Source: CADCTB01 sp963768975 (GTDB lineage: Bacteria > Actinomycetota > Acidimicrobiia > Acidimicrobiales > AC-14). From it: a DNA stretch of 64,000 nucleotides. The notes under the pieces were generated by a model. The model was not told where the DNA came from. It made no database searches and saw only the letters and a program-made list of their open reading frames with translations. This document shows positions 1-10,058 of this stretch, in pieces. Both the position numbers and the translations under genes were made by a program. How positions within the stretch are numbered: the first letter of the stretch is position 1; every line of letters starts with the position of its first letter. The stretch spans positions 186,001 through 250,000 of the forward strand of contig CAVYKB010000020.1 of assembly GCA_963768975.1 (NCBI GenBank), given 5' to 3'.

Positions 1-1104
1 CACAAGGCCACCCACCCCTTGGAGGTGGCCGTCGGTCGCGACATCGCCGGCCGGCCCATCCTGGTCAACCTGGCCGAGGCTCCCCACATCCTCATCGCCG
101 GCGCCACCGGCGCCGGCAAGTCGTCCTGCCTCAATTCGCTCCTGACCTCGATCCTCGTCAAATCCACCCCCGACCAGGTGCGATTGATCCTCGTCGACCC
201 CAAGCGGGTGGAGATGGGCCAGTACAACGGCCTGCCTCACCTGCTCACCCAGGTGGTGGTCAATCCCAAGAAGGCGGCCAACGCCCTGTCATGGGCCGTC
301 CACGAGATGGAGCGCCGCTACGACCTGCTGGCCGAGGTCGGTGTGCGTGACATCGGGGGCTACAACGCCGCCTACGACCGGGGCGACCTGCAACCGGACC
401 CGGGCAGCGACGTCACCTACCACCGGCTGCCCTTCATCCTGCTGGTGGTCGACGAGCTGAACGACCTGATGATGGTCGCCGCCCGCGACGTGGAGGAGTC
501 CATCTGCCGTATCGCCCAGATGGCGCGGGCGGTCGGCATCCACCTGGTCATCGCCACCCAGCGGCCCTCCGTCGACGTCATCACCGGCGTCATCAAGGCC
601 AACGTGCCCTCCCGCCTGGCCTTCGCCGTCAGCTCGGCCACCGACAGCCGGGTCATCCTGGACCAGGTCGGTGCCGAGCGCCTGGTCGGCCAGGGCGACA
701 TGCTCCTGGCCATCGCCTCCTCCAGCAGCCCCATGCGGGTGCAGGGCGCCTGGGTGGGCGAGGACGAGGTCCGCAAGGTGGTGGCCTTCTGGCGCCGGCA
801 GCAGGACAAGCCGTCCTACGTCGAGGGCGTGGAGGGCGACGAGCCCAGCGGCACGTTTGACGGTGGCGGTGGCAACCACGAGGACGACGACGACATGCTG
901 GAGCAGGCCATGGAGCTGGTGGTGCGCTCCCAGCTGGGGTCGACGTCGATGCTCCAGCGCAAGCTGCGCCTCGGGTTCGCCCGGGCCGGGCGGCTCATGG
1001 ATCTGCTGGAGCAGCGGGGCGTAGTGGGTCCCTCGGAGGGATCCAAGGCCCGTGCCGTGCTGATGACGCCCGAAGAATTGGATGAATTGAAGGGTCGGGC
1101 TTAG
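1..1104 (+). CDS. ftsK: DNA translocase FtsK, C-terminal part (5' end outside window)
   Basis: The reading frame is open from base 1, so the N-terminal membrane and linker domains lie outside the window. What remains is the RecA-like motor plus the gamma domain. Walker A (GATGAGKS) is near residue 37, a Walker B-type segment (LLVVDELNDLMM) follows, and the C-terminal 65 residues form the winged helix that in FtsK/SpoIIIE reads KOPS/SRS sites (QLGSTSMLQRKLRLGFARA). The family is a hexameric double-strand DNA pump at the division septum that clears chromosome termini and activates XerCD. An acidic stretch (NHEDDDDM) separates motor and gamma domain. It is followed by a strong hairpin. The ftsK-rimO-pgsA-cinA-recA order is typical of actinobacteria. 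Confidence 0.95.
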   Translation, partial: HKATHPLEVAVGRDIAGRPILVNLAEAPHILIAGATGAGKSSCLNSLLTSILVKSTPDQVRLILVDPKRVEMGQYNGLPHLLTQVVVNPKKAANALSWAVHEMERRYDLLAEVGVRDIGGYNAAYDRGDLQPDPGSDVTYHRLPFILLVVDELNDLMMVAARDVEESICRIAQMARAVGIHLVIATQRPSVDVITGVIKANVPSRLAFAVSSATDSRVILDQVGAERLVGQGDMLLAIASSSSPMRVQGAWVGEDEVRKVVAFWRRQQDKPSYVEGVEGDEPSGTFDGGGGNHEDDDDMLEQAMELVVRSQLGSTSMLQRKLRLGFARAGRLMDLLEQRGVVGPSEGSKARAVLMTPEELDELKGRA

Positions 1105-1115
1105 ACGGAAAAAAG

Positions 1116-1149
1116 ACCGGTGACGCCTCCCCATTGAGGCGCCACCGGT
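1116..1149. terminator. Bidirectional hairpin between convergent genes
   Basis: A 14-bp inverted repeat with one mismatch (arms 1116-1129 and 1136-1149, loop CCCATT) lies between the ftsK stop and the stop of the convergent membrane-protein gene. The A-run at 1109-1114 becomes a U-run for minus-strand transcripts, so it looks like an intrinsic terminator mainly for the minus-strand gene and probably for both. Confidence 0.8.
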
Positions 1150-1171
1150 CAGGTTCATTTGCGGGCGGACG

Positions 1172-1495
1172 TTAGGCGGCGATACGCGGGCGCTCGTTGC
1201 GGGTCCGGGTGGTGTCGCCGATCGAGGTCGTCCCGAACCACCCGAGCAGGGCGGACCAGGCGGCGGCCAGCGAGCCGACGACCAGACCGGTGCCGACGGT
1301 GCCCATCCACGCCTCGCGTACGGCCACGCCGAACCCCTCGAACACGGAGTAGTCGAGGGCGAGCGTCATGACGATGCCGAGGATGAAGGTGAACATGGTG
1401 CGGATCCGGTCGAGCCCGGGGACGTTCTCGATGACGAGGTCGGTGACCTTCAGGGCCACCAGACCAAGCAATGTGACGACGGCGAACTCGTACAT
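1172..1495 (-). CDS. Small integral membrane protein, function unknown
   Basis: 107 residues. The ATG at 1495 is chosen because a strong ribosome binding site (AAAGGAGG) sits seven bases upstream; an in-frame start eleven codons earlier lacks one. The protein begins MYEFAVVTLLGLVALKVTDL and has about three hydrophobic segments: residues 1-20, about 33-50, and a Gly/Ala-rich one about 62-88. The tail is basic and hydrophilic (TTRTRNERPRIAA). I do not recognise a family. It is transcribed convergently to ftsK and ends in the shared terminator. The topology would suit a small structural or holin-like membrane protein, but nothing in the sequence fixes a role. Confidence 0.7.
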   Translation of the reverse strand: MYEFAVVTLLGLVALKVTDLVIENVPGLDRIRTMFTFILGIVMTLALDYSVFEGFGVAVREAWMGTVGTGLVVGSLAAAWSALLGWFGTTSIGDTTRTRNERPRIAA

Positions 1496-1604
1496 GGAAG
1501 GGCCTCCTTTATCGTTTGAACCTTCCACTCTTTGGACCGCTTTTGATTGAGGAAGGTTTCACCCGGTTTGCTTGCCGGCCCGAGATCTGGGAAAGACTGT
1601 CGGC

Positions 1605-1757
1605 ATGGCCAACTACGAGGGTTACTGCGTCAAGTGCCGCGAGAAGCGGGAGTTCGAGGGCACCGAGGTCGAGCTGGCGAACGGTCGCCGGGCGGCCCAG
1701 GGCGCCTGCCCGACGTGCGGCACCAAGATGAACCGCATGCTCGGCAAGCAGAAGTAG
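1605..1757 (+). CDS. DUF5679 family zinc-ribbon-like small protein
   Basis: 50 residues from ATG 1605 (MANYEGYCVKCREKREF). Two CxxC knuckles, CVKC near residue 8 and CPTC near residue 36, suggest one tetrahedral zinc site. The spacing and the ending GTKMNRMLGK match the DUF5679 family, which is widespread in actinobacteria and of unknown function. An upstream in-frame ATG at 1572 would add eleven residues that do not resemble the family, so the shorter start is preferred. It stands alone upstream of rimO and is followed by a pair of intergenic repeats. Confidence 0.75.
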   Translation: MANYEGYCVKCREKREFEGTEVELANGRRAAQGACPTCGTKMNRMLGKQK

Positions 1758-1777
1758 GTCTTTGGTCGGTCTCTGAG

Positions 1778-1826
1778 CCCGAGCGGCCCCCTGAGCGGGT
1801 CGGGCCCGAGCGGCCCCTGAGCGGGG
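1778..1826. repeat. Two tandem copies of a dispersed GC-rich repeat
   Basis: Two near-identical units of about 22 bp (1778-1799 and 1805-1826; core CCCGAGCGGCCCC followed by TGAGCGGG) stand between the DUF5679 gene and the rimO promoter. A third copy is at 13979-14004. The unit is non-coding at both places. Confidence 0.65.
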
Positions 1827-1833
1827 TGGCGAC

Positions 1834-1839
1834 TAGATT
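1834..1839 (+). promoter_or_regulatory. -10 element of a probable leaderless rimO promoter
   Basis: TAGATT ends six bases before the GTG start of rimO and no Shine-Dalgarno sequence is present. The spacing would place the transcription start at the start codon. Confidence 0.5.
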
Positions 1840-1845
1840 GGGCGG

Positions 1846-3072
1846 GTGCCGGAGAGCTACTGGGTCGAGACTCTCGGCTGCCCGAAGAACCAGGTCGATT
1901 CCGACAAGCTGACCGGGAAGCTGGTTTCGGAGGGCTTGGCGGCGGCGGCCCGGCCCGAGGACGCCGACCTCGTCGTGGTCAACACGTGCGCCTTCATCGA
2001 GGCCGCCCGTGAGGAGTCGATCGAGACGATCCTGGCCCTGGCCGGTGCCCGCCGGCCCGGGGCCCGCCTCGTCGTCACCGGATGCCTGGCGGAGCGGGCC
2101 GGCGCCGAGTTGGCCGAGGCCCTGCCCGAGGTCGACGCGGTGGCCGGGTTCGGCGTGCCGGTCACGCTGGGGCGCCGGCCGCTGCCCTCCTTCGACCTGC
2201 TGAACCTGCCCCGGCCCAAGTCCGAGGTGCCCTGGGCCTACGTGAAAGTGGCCGAGGGCTGTGACCGCACCTGCGGGTTCTGCGCCATCCCGTCCTTCCG
2301 GGGGCCGCAGCGTTCCCGCACCGAGGAGTCGATCCTGGCCGAGGTCGACGCCCTGGAGGTGGCCGAGATCGTCCTCGTGGCCCAGGACCTGGCGTCCTAC
2401 GGGCGCGACGTGGGCCGCAAGGGCGCCATCGTGCCGCTGGTCGAGGCCGTCGCAGAGCGGGTCGACCGGGTGCGCCTGCTCTACCTGTACCCCTCCGAGC
2501 TCGACGACCGGCTGGTCGAGGTGATCTGCGCCACCGGCGTGCCCTACTTCGACCTCTCGCTGCAGCACGCCTCCAAGCCGCTCCTGCGGCGCATGCGGCG
2601 CTGGGGCGACGGTCCGAGGTTCCTCCGGCGCATCGAGAGCATCCGCCGGCGGGAGCCCACCGCCGCCTTCCGGTCCTCGTTCATCGTCGGCTACCCCGGC
2701 GAGACCGAGGAGGACCACGACGACGTGCTGGCCTTCGTGGAGGAGGCCCAGCTCGATTGGGCCGGCTTCTTCTCCTACTCCAGGGAGGAAGGCACCCTGG
2801 CCGCTGGCCTCGACGGGGCGGTCGACGAGAGGCTGGTCGCGGAGCGGCTCATGGAGCTGTCGGAGCTGCAGGACCGCATCACCGCCGTGCGGCGGAGCGA
2901 CCTCATCGGCGAGATCGTCGAGGTGCTGGTCGACGAGCCCGGCGTGGGCCGCAGCCATCGGGAGGCGCCCGAGATCGACGGGGTCATCTCGGTCCCCGCC
3001 GACCTGCCGGTGGGCGCCTTCGCCAAGGTGACGATCACCGGGGCCGAGGGCCCCGACCTGGAAGCTCTTTAG
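1846..3072 (+). CDS. rimO: Ribosomal protein uS12 methylthiotransferase RimO
   Basis: 408 residues, GTG start. A radical-SAM methylthiotransferase that adds a methylthio group to an aspartate of ribosomal protein S12. The N-terminal UPF0004 domain opens with the family signature ETLGCPKNQVDSD. The radical-SAM cluster CxxxCxxC is at residues 139-146 (CDRTCGFC), followed by AIPSFRGPQRSR. A TRAM-like C-terminus (from about residue 345) is short but recognisable (GEIVEVLVDEPG). RimO is distinguished from MiaB by GCPKN and the AIP motif. It lies seven bases upstream of pgsA, with which it is probably co-transcribed along with cinA and thpR. Confidence 0.95.
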   Translation: MPESYWVETLGCPKNQVDSDKLTGKLVSEGLAAAARPEDADLVVVNTCAFIEAAREESIETILALAGARRPGARLVVTGCLAERAGAELAEALPEVDAVAGFGVPVTLGRRPLPSFDLLNLPRPKSEVPWAYVKVAEGCDRTCGFCAIPSFRGPQRSRTEESILAEVDALEVAEIVLVAQDLASYGRDVGRKGAIVPLVEAVAERVDRVRLLYLYPSELDDRLVEVICATGVPYFDLSLQHASKPLLRRMRRWGDGPRFLRRIESIRRREPTAAFRSSFIVGYPGETEEDHDDVLAFVEEAQLDWAGFFSYSREEGTLAAGLDGAVDERLVAERLMELSELQDRITAVRRSDLIGEIVEVLVDEPGVGRSHREAPEIDGVISVPADLPVGAFAKVTITGAEGPDLEAL

Positions 3073-3078
3073 GGCACG

Positions 3079-3639
3079 ATGGCGACGCGGAGCACTTTTG
3101 GCCCCTCGGCCCTCGCCACGCCGGCCAACGCCGTGACCCTGGTCCGGATCCTGGTCCTGCCGCTGCTCATTGTGCTGATCGTCGATGACGGCTCTGAATG
3201 GCCGGCGCTGTGGCTGTGGATCGTCCTCGCCGGCAGCGACCTCTTCGACGGCTGGCTGGCCCGCCGCCATGGCACCACCCGCTCGGGCGCCTTCCTCGAC
3301 CCCCTCGCCGACAAATTTCTGGTGCTGGGGGCGATGGCCGCCCTGGTGGCCAAGGGCGTCCTGTGGTGGCTGCCGGTCGCCCTGATCGCGGTGCGGGAGG
3401 TGGCGCTCAGCGCGTACCGGTCCTACGTCGGCCGGCGGGGCGTTTCGGTGCCGGCGCGGTTCCAGGCGAAGATGAAGACCTTGATGCAGGCCATCGCCGT
3501 GGGCATGGCCATCGCCCCGGTGTCGGGCGACGCCTACCGGGGCATCATGCTGACCGTGCTCTGGGTGGCGGTGATGATGACGCTGGTAACCGGCGCCCAG
3601 TACCTGTGGGACGGCCGGAAGGTCGTCCGTGCGCTGTGA
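3079..3639 (+). CDS. pgsA: CDP-diacylglycerol--glycerol-3-phosphate 3-phosphatidyltransferase
   Basis: 186 residues. A membrane enzyme making phosphatidylglycerophosphate, the committed step of phosphatidylglycerol and cardiolipin synthesis. The CDP-alcohol phosphotransferase motif D-G-x2-A-R-x7-G-x3-D-x3-D is intact (D57, G58, A61, R62, G70, D74, D78; SDLFDGWLARR ... SGAFLDPLAD). About five hydrophobic helices are visible. A PgsA-type product fits the pgsA-cinA-recA context, although substrate specificity within this family cannot be proven from the motif alone. Its 3' end overlaps the cinA start by 11 bases, which suggests translational coupling. Confidence 0.92.
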   Translation: MATRSTFGPSALATPANAVTLVRILVLPLLIVLIVDDGSEWPALWLWIVLAGSDLFDGWLARRHGTTRSGAFLDPLADKFLVLGAMAALVAKGVLWWLPVALIAVREVALSAYRSYVGRRGVSVPARFQAKMKTLMQAIAVGMAIAPVSGDAYRGIMLTVLWVAVMMTLVTGAQYLWDGRKVVRAL

Positions 3640-4867
3640 GGTTGTCGCGGTCGGCACCGAGCTGCTCTTGGGCCAGGTCGTCGACACGAACGGGGCCTAC
3701 ATCGGTGACCAGCTGGCTCTCGCCGGCATCGACTGCCACTTCCACACCAAGGTGGGCGACAACCACGGGCGAATCGTCTCCGCCCTGAGGATCGCGCTCG
3801 ATCGGAATGAGGCGGTCATCGTCTGCGGCGGCCTGGGGCCGACGTCGGACGACATCAGCCGGGAGGCCATCGCCGAGGTCATGGGTGTCGAGCTGGAGCA
3901 GGACCCGGCGATGGTCGAGCGGATCCGGAAGCTGTTCGAGGCCCGCCGGAGGGAGATGGCGCCGAGCAACGCCCGCCAGGCCGACCTGCCGGCGGGCGCG
4001 ACGTTCATCCCCCAGGAGCGAGGAACGGCCCCGGGACTGATCTGCCCGGTGGGAGACAAGGTGGTCTACGCCATCCCGGGGGTGCCCATGGAGATGACCG
4101 AGATGCTCGATCGGGGCGTCATCCCCGACTTGAAGCGCCGGTCGGGCTCTACTGCGGTGATCATGAGCCGGATGATCCGGACGTGGGGCGAGGCGGAGTC
4201 GACGCTGGGAGAGCGCTTGGCCGGCCGGATCGAGGCCCTGGAGGCCAAGTCGAACCCCACCATCGCATTCCTGGCCTCGGGCATCGAGGGGCTCAAGGTC
4301 CGGGTGACGGCCAAGGCGTCGACCGAGGCGGAGGCGACGGCCATGCTCGACGCCGAGGAGGCCGAGTTGCGGGCCATCCTCGGCGACATCGTGTTCGGCG
4401 TCGACGACCAGAGCATGGAGCGGGTGGTGGCCGACCTTTTGTCGGAGCGGCGCCTGACGGTGGGGGTGGCCGAGTCGCTGACCGGCGGGCTGGTGGGGGC
4501 CCGGCTGGCGGAGACCAAGGGCGCCAGCAAGTGGTTCCGGGGCTCGATCGTCAGCTACAACAGCAAGGTCAAGTTCGACCTGCTCGGCGTGCCGGAGGGC
4601 CCGGTGGTGTCCGCCGAGGCCGCCGAGGCCATGGCGTGGGGGGCGTGCAAGCGGCTGGAGGCCGACGTGGGTCTCTCGGTGACCGGCGTCGCCGGCCCCT
4701 CCACCCAGGACGGCCAGCCGGTGGGCACGGTCTTCATGGCGGTCGCCATGGACGGCACGGCCGAGGTGGCCGAGGCCCACTTCCCCGGCGAGCGCCAGCA
4801 CATCCGCCAGTTTTCGACGATCTCCCTGCTCGACATGCTGCGGAGGCGGCTGCTGGCGGAGGGTTGA
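3629..4867 (+). CDS. cinA: CinA family protein: molybdopterin-binding domain plus NMN amidohydrolase domain
   Basis: 412 residues, GTG start inside the end of pgsA. The N-terminal domain (about 1-170) is MoaB/MogA-like (VAVGTELLLGQVVDTN, CGGLGPTSDDISREA) and corresponds to the COG1058 ADP-ribose pyrophosphatase domain. The C-terminal CinA domain (about 255-412) has the conserved VAESLTGGLVGARL and SVTGVAGPSTQDGQPVGTVF segments of nicotinamide-nucleotide amidases, which recycle NMN to nicotinate mononucleotide. Both domains are complete. The stop overlaps the next ATG by one base (TGATG). The gene commonly precedes recA in actinobacteria and firmicutes. Confidence 0.93.
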   Translation: MRCEVVAVGTELLLGQVVDTNGAYIGDQLALAGIDCHFHTKVGDNHGRIVSALRIALDRNEAVIVCGGLGPTSDDISREAIAEVMGVELEQDPAMVERIRKLFEARRREMAPSNARQADLPAGATFIPQERGTAPGLICPVGDKVVYAIPGVPMEMTEMLDRGVIPDLKRRSGSTAVIMSRMIRTWGEAESTLGERLAGRIEALEAKSNPTIAFLASGIEGLKVRVTAKASTEAEATAMLDAEEAELRAILGDIVFGVDDQSMERVVADLLSERRLTVGVAESLTGGLVGARLAETKGASKWFRGSIVSYNSKVKFDLLGVPEGPVVSAEAAEAMAWGACKRLEADVGLSVTGVAGPSTQDGQPVGTVFMAVAMDGTAEVAEAHFPGERQHIRQFSTISLLDMLRRRLLAEG

Positions 4868-5376
4868 TGCCCCGCCTGTTCGTGGCCGTCTGGCCGCCCG
4901 AGGAAGTGCTCGACGTGGTGGCCGCGCTGGAGCGGCCGGCGAACGAGGGTCTGCGGTGGACCACCCGGGACCAGTGGCACGTCACCCTGCGGTTTCTCGG
5001 GCCGGTCGACATCGCGCCGGTCGAGGGCGCACTTGCCGGCGTGGCGCCGGCCGGGGCGGTGCGGGCACGGCTGGGGCCGGCGGTGGGGCGGTTCGGCCAC
5101 GGCGTCCTGCACGTGCCGGTCGCCGGCCTCGACGCCATCGCCGCCGCGGTGATCCGTGCCACCGCCGGCCTCGGACGCCCCCCGGACGAGCGCCCCTTCG
5201 CCGGCCATCTGACCCTGGCCCGCGTTGCGAAGGGAGCCCGGGTGGACCTCCGACGCCTCTCCGGCGCCGCGGTCGAGGGCAGCTGGGCCGTCGGCGAGGT
5301 GTGCCTGGTGGAGAGTCGGCTCTCCTCCGCCGGCGCCCGCTACCAGGTGGTCGAGCGCTTCCCGCTCGCGCAATAG
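4867..5376 (+). CDS. thpR: RNA 2',3'-cyclic phosphodiesterase (2H phosphoesterase)
   Basis: 169 residues from ATG 4867, which overlaps the cinA stop. It begins MPRLFVAVWPPEE, typical of LigT/ThpR proteins, and carries the two HxT motifs of the 2H superfamily: HVTLRFLG near residue 38 and HLTLARVA near residue 116. The family opens 2',3'-cyclic phosphates on RNA to 2'-phosphates. The long open frame upstream of 4867 in this phase is a shadow of cinA. The length is slightly short of the usual 175-190 residues but no motif is missing. Confidence 0.9.
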   Translation: MPRLFVAVWPPEEVLDVVAALERPANEGLRWTTRDQWHVTLRFLGPVDIAPVEGALAGVAPAGAVRARLGPAVGRFGHGVLHVPVAGLDAIAAAVIRATAGLGRPPDERPFAGHLTLARVAKGARVDLRRLSGAAVEGSWAVGEVCLVESRLSSAGARYQVVERFPLAQ

Positions 5377-5389
5377 TTTTGGACCGCCA

Positions 5390-5473
5390 TGGTGCGCGGC
5401 CGGCTCGGACACCGCCTCGTCGTGGCTGGACGACGGCGGCGTGTACCTCATCTCCACCAAGCCGACGGTCTGA
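5390..5473 (+). pseudogene. Possible C-terminal remnant of an unidentified gene
   Basis: Between thpR and the ankyrin gene a short open stretch encodes a protein-like tail, TASSWLDDGGVYLISTKPTV, ending in TGA at 5471-5473. It has no start of its own, and the frame upstream runs into thpR in another phase. It resembles the preserved end of a gene whose body has been deleted. I do not recognise the family; this could be chance. Confidence 0.25.
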
Positions 5474-5479
5474 GCCCGG

Positions 5480-6061
5480 CTACTCGGTCGGCGCTGTCGC
5501 CGACTCCTCGGCGCCGTGGTCCATCAGGAGCCGGACCATTTCGTCGTCCTCGTTCTGCTCGGCGCCCATGAGCGGCGTGAAGCCGCCCTGCTGCCTGGCG
5601 TTGGCGTCGGCGCCGGCAGTCAGCAGAGCGGCCACGATCTCCCGGCTCTTCGCCGCCACCGCGGAGTGCAGGGGCTGGACCTTCATGTCGTTGCGGGAGA
5701 CGGCGGCCACGTCGGCCCCCCGGTCGAGCAGGAGCCGCAGCGCCTTGCCCCGGTCGAAGAAGGCGGCGAAGTGCAAGGGCGTGTAGCCGTCCTCCGACCA
5801 GGCGCCGAGCAGGCCGGCGTCATCGTCGAGGAGCTCGGTGAGGCGGTCGACGTCGCCGGCGGCCGCGGCGTCGAACACGTCGAGCTCCGGCTTGGCATCA
5901 AGGAGGACGTCGGCGACCTCCTGCTTGTGCTCGTAGAGGGCGGCGCGCACCGCGGAGCGCCCGTCGTCGTCCCGTGCTGCTGCGACGGAGGGGTCGTCTT
6001 TGACGGCCGCCCGGACCGCGTCAATGTCGCCGGCCTTGATGGACTCGAAGATGGTCGTCAT
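5480..6061 (-). CDS. Ankyrin-repeat protein
   Basis: 193 residues, no signal peptide. Ankyrin repeats fill the chain: motifs include TPLHFAAFFDRGKALRLLLDRGAD (about 108-131, read in two parts here) and QPLHSAVAAKSREIVAALL, followed by GGFTPLMGAEQNED. The first two repeats (residues 1-70) are degenerate but keep the helix pattern (FESIKAGDIDAVRAAV). Ankyrin proteins mediate protein-protein contacts, so the partner cannot be deduced. It is divergent from recA, and its start region has a TAGGCT element six bases from the ATG. The LexA-type box upstream of recA lies only 42 bases from this start, so it could be SOS co-regulated. Confidence 0.85.
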   Translation of the reverse strand: MTTIFESIKAGDIDAVRAAVKDDPSVAAARDDDGRSAVRAALYEHKQEVADVLLDAKPELDVFDAAAAGDVDRLTELLDDDAGLLGAWSEDGYTPLHFAAFFDRGKALRLLLDRGADVAAVSRNDMKVQPLHSAVAAKSREIVAALLTAGADANARQQGGFTPLMGAEQNEDDEMVRLLMDHGAEESATAPTE

Positions 6062-6067
6062 CTCCTG

Positions 6068-6073
6068 AGCCTA
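6068..6073 (-). promoter_or_regulatory. -10 element of the ankyrin gene promoter
   Basis: On the minus strand TAGGCT precedes the ATG at 6061 by six bases (CAGGAG). This fits a leaderless start, although AGGAG next to the ATG could also be a very close ribosome binding site. Confidence 0.4.
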
Positions 6074-6102
6074 AGCCCGCCGGCGCCGGCGATGGTCCTT
6101 GA

Positions 6103-6118
6103 CCGAACGTCCGTTCGG
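6103..6118. promoter_or_regulatory. LexA (SOS) box upstream of recA
   Basis: CCGAACGTCCGTTCGG is a perfect 6-bp-arm dyad containing GAAC-N4-GTTC, the Gram-positive/actinobacterial LexA consensus. It sits in the divergent intergenic region, 141 bases before the recA GTG and 42 bases before the ankyrin start. DNA-damage control of recA is the natural reading. Confidence 0.85.
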
Positions 6119-6258
6119 AACTACCGTGCTGGAACTTCAGGAACGTAACGCAGCTCCGCTGCCAGAAGGAATTGTCACACCCCCTCCGTAGGGTGAGGCC
6201 TCGTCAACCAAACCGCCGGTTCATCCCGGACCGGCACCCACAGAAGGGACACCTAGCG

Positions 6259-8382
<2,124 letters not shown>

Positions 8383-8400
8383 GCGCCACCCGGACCCGGT

Positions 8401-8434
8401 GAACGGAGCCTGGGCAACCGCCCAGGCTCCGTTC
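8401..8434 (+). terminator. Hairpin after recA
   Basis: A perfect 15-bp stem (8401-8415 with 8420-8434) closes a four-base AACC loop 18 bases after the recA stop. There is no T-run, as is common in high-GC actinobacteria. It isolates recA from the next gene. Confidence 0.8.
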
Positions 8435-8461
8435 AGCGGCCCACGAGGGGAGTTCCGGTCA

Positions 8462-8467
8462 TAGGCT
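8462..8467 (+). promoter_or_regulatory. -10 element of a probable leaderless promoter
   Basis: TAGGCT lies six bases before the ATG at 8474. There is no ribosome binding site between, so the transcript probably begins at the start codon. Confidence 0.5.
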
Positions 8468-8473
8468 GAGCGG

Positions 8474-9619
8474 ATGGCGCCGGATCTCCTGGAGTGTGAA
8501 GCGCACGGCACGCCCACCCGGCTCCGCTGTGCCGAGTCCGGCTGCGATAAGCCCATCTGCCCGCAGTGCCTGGTCAAGACCTCGGTGGGGCTCAAGTGCC
8601 AGGAGCACGCCCAGGCGGTTGCGCCCAAGTTCGACCGGCGCGCCCAGCGGTCCGTGATCGGCGCAGTGGCGCTGGTCGCCGTGGCAGTCGTCATCTTGTC
8701 GGTGGCGGTGTTCAACCAGAGCACGAAGCCGACGCTGCCGCCCGACAACACGCCGGCGCCGGCGGCCTCCGGCGAGCCGGGGGCCACGGGGCGCATAGTG
8801 CCGGCGTCGGTGTACGTGGTGAACGTCGACGGGTCGGGGGCCCGCACCCTCACGAACCGGGCGCTGGCCTTCGACGCCCATCCGGCGTGGTCGCCCGACG
8901 GGAACCGGATCGCCTTCGAGAGCACGGTCGACGGCCGGCGCACGATCTGGGTCATGCAGGCCGACGGGCAGGGATTGCGCCGGCTGACAGACATCGGTGG
9001 CGTGGCGTCGGAGACAGCGCCGGCGTGGTCCCCCCGGGGCGACCGGATCGTCTACGCCAGCGACCGGGACGGCAACTACGAGATCTACGTCGTCGGGGCT
9101 GATGGGGCCGGCGCCCGGCGCCTCACCGACAACCCCGCCGCCGATGCCGTTCCCTCGTGGTCCCCCGACGGGGCCCGCATCGCCTTCGTCAGCGACCGCG
9201 ACGGCCAGCCCGGCATCTGGGCCATCAATGCCGACGGGTCGGCGCCGGCCCGGTTGGTGCCCGGCACGGCGGACCCCGGGTCCAAGCCGGCGTGGGCGCC
9301 CGACGGGCGCTCGGTGGCCTTCGCCAGCGACCGCGACGGCGGCGACCTAGAGATCTTCACCGCCGAGGTGGCCGCCGGCGCCGGCGCTCCTACCAAGCTG
9401 ATCGCCGGCCCCGGCCTCGACGGCGAGCCGGCGTGGTCGGCCGACGGCACCAAGCTGGCTTTCGCCAGCGACCGCGACGGCAGCCCGCAGGTCTATGTCG
9501 CCAACCGGGACGGCTCCAACGTGGTGAAGGTCACCAACCGGGCCCGGAGCTACACGCCGGCGTGGGCGCCGGACGGCCGGCAGCTGGCCTACATCTACGA
9601 CCCGGCTCCTGGAGCGTGA
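8474..9619 (+). CDS. Membrane-anchored TolB/PD40-type beta-propeller with N-terminal B-box-like zinc finger
   Basis: 381 residues. Residues 5-45 hold a B-box-like Cys/His cluster (CEAHGTPTRLRCAESGCDKP, then CPQC and CQEH). A transmembrane helix follows at about 58-79 (VIGAVALVAVAVVILSVAV), and then a Pro/Ala linker and a propeller from about residue 110. The propeller has repeated PD40 blades of the form AWSPDGNRIAF, AWSPRGDRIVYASDRDGNYE and ASDRDGSPQVYVANRDG, about six in all. The topology puts the zinc finger inside and the propeller outside the cell. PD40 propellers bind proteins or glycans in the cell envelope; the partner is unknown. Its own promoter and the terminator upstream separate it from recA. 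Confidence 0.85.
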   Translation: MAPDLLECEAHGTPTRLRCAESGCDKPICPQCLVKTSVGLKCQEHAQAVAPKFDRRAQRSVIGAVALVAVAVVILSVAVFNQSTKPTLPPDNTPAPAASGEPGATGRIVPASVYVVNVDGSGARTLTNRALAFDAHPAWSPDGNRIAFESTVDGRRTIWVMQADGQGLRRLTDIGGVASETAPAWSPRGDRIVYASDRDGNYEIYVVGADGAGARRLTDNPAADAVPSWSPDGARIAFVSDRDGQPGIWAINADGSAPARLVPGTADPGSKPAWAPDGRSVAFASDRDGGDLEIFTAEVAAGAGAPTKLIAGPGLDGEPAWSADGTKLAFASDRDGSPQVYVANRDGSNVVKVTNRARSYTPAWAPDGRQLAYIYDPAPGA

Positions 9620-9657
9620 CGCAGGAAGTCCCGGTGTATGTGTCGAACATGTAGGCA

Positions 9658-10044
9658 GTGGTCGAAGTCCTCAAGGTCTCCAGCAAGTCCAATCCCAACT
9701 CGGTCGCCGGAGCCCTGGCCGGGGTCCTCCGCCAGTCGGGCGCGGTCGAGGTCCAGGTGGTCGGGGCCGGGGCCCTGAACCAGGCCGTGAAGGCCATCGC
9801 CATCGCCCGGGGCTTCGTGGCCCCGTCGAACATCGATCTGGTCTGTATTCCCACCTTCGCCGACATCGAGATCGACGGGCAGAGCCGCACCGCCATCCGC
9901 CTGGCCGTCGAAGACCGGGCCCACCGCCAGGCATCGGGCGACCATGCCCACGCGCCGGCCGCGGTCGAGCACCTGGCGCCGGCGCCGGTCGCCGCGCCCG
10001 TACCGCCTCCACCGCCAACCGTCGCCGCCCCGCTGCTGCGCTGA
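9658..10044 (+). CDS. spoVS: Stage V sporulation protein S family (SpoVS)
   Basis: 128 residues, GTG start. Residues 3-86 match SpoVS almost throughout (EVLKVSSKSNPNSVAGALAG ... GAGALNQAVKAIAIARGFV ... DGQSRTAIRLAVE). SpoVS is an Alba-fold protein that acts in spore coat assembly in Bacillus, but it is widespread in non-sporulating bacteria, where its role is unclear and nucleic-acid binding is suspected. The C-terminal 40 residues are a low-complexity Ala/Pro/His tail (HAPAAVEHLAPAPVAAPVP) not seen in the Bacillus protein. The start has no clear ribosome binding site. Confidence 0.92.
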   Translation: MVEVLKVSSKSNPNSVAGALAGVLRQSGAVEVQVVGAGALNQAVKAIAIARGFVAPSNIDLVCIPTFADIEIDGQSRTAIRLAVEDRAHRQASGDHAHAPAAVEHLAPAPVAAPVPPPPPTVAAPLLR

Positions 10045-10058
10045 GCGCACCCCCTGGG

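Noticed and set aside
289..1158. A minus-strand frame opposite ftsK
   Set aside because: Shadow with His/Gly/Leu-rich sequence; ftsK on the plus strand has all the expected motifs.
1630..3687. A 685-codon minus-strand open frame opposite rimO and pgsA
   Set aside because: Low-complexity Arg/Gly/His-rich composition and no domain; it is a shadow of strongly coding GC-rich genes on the other strand.
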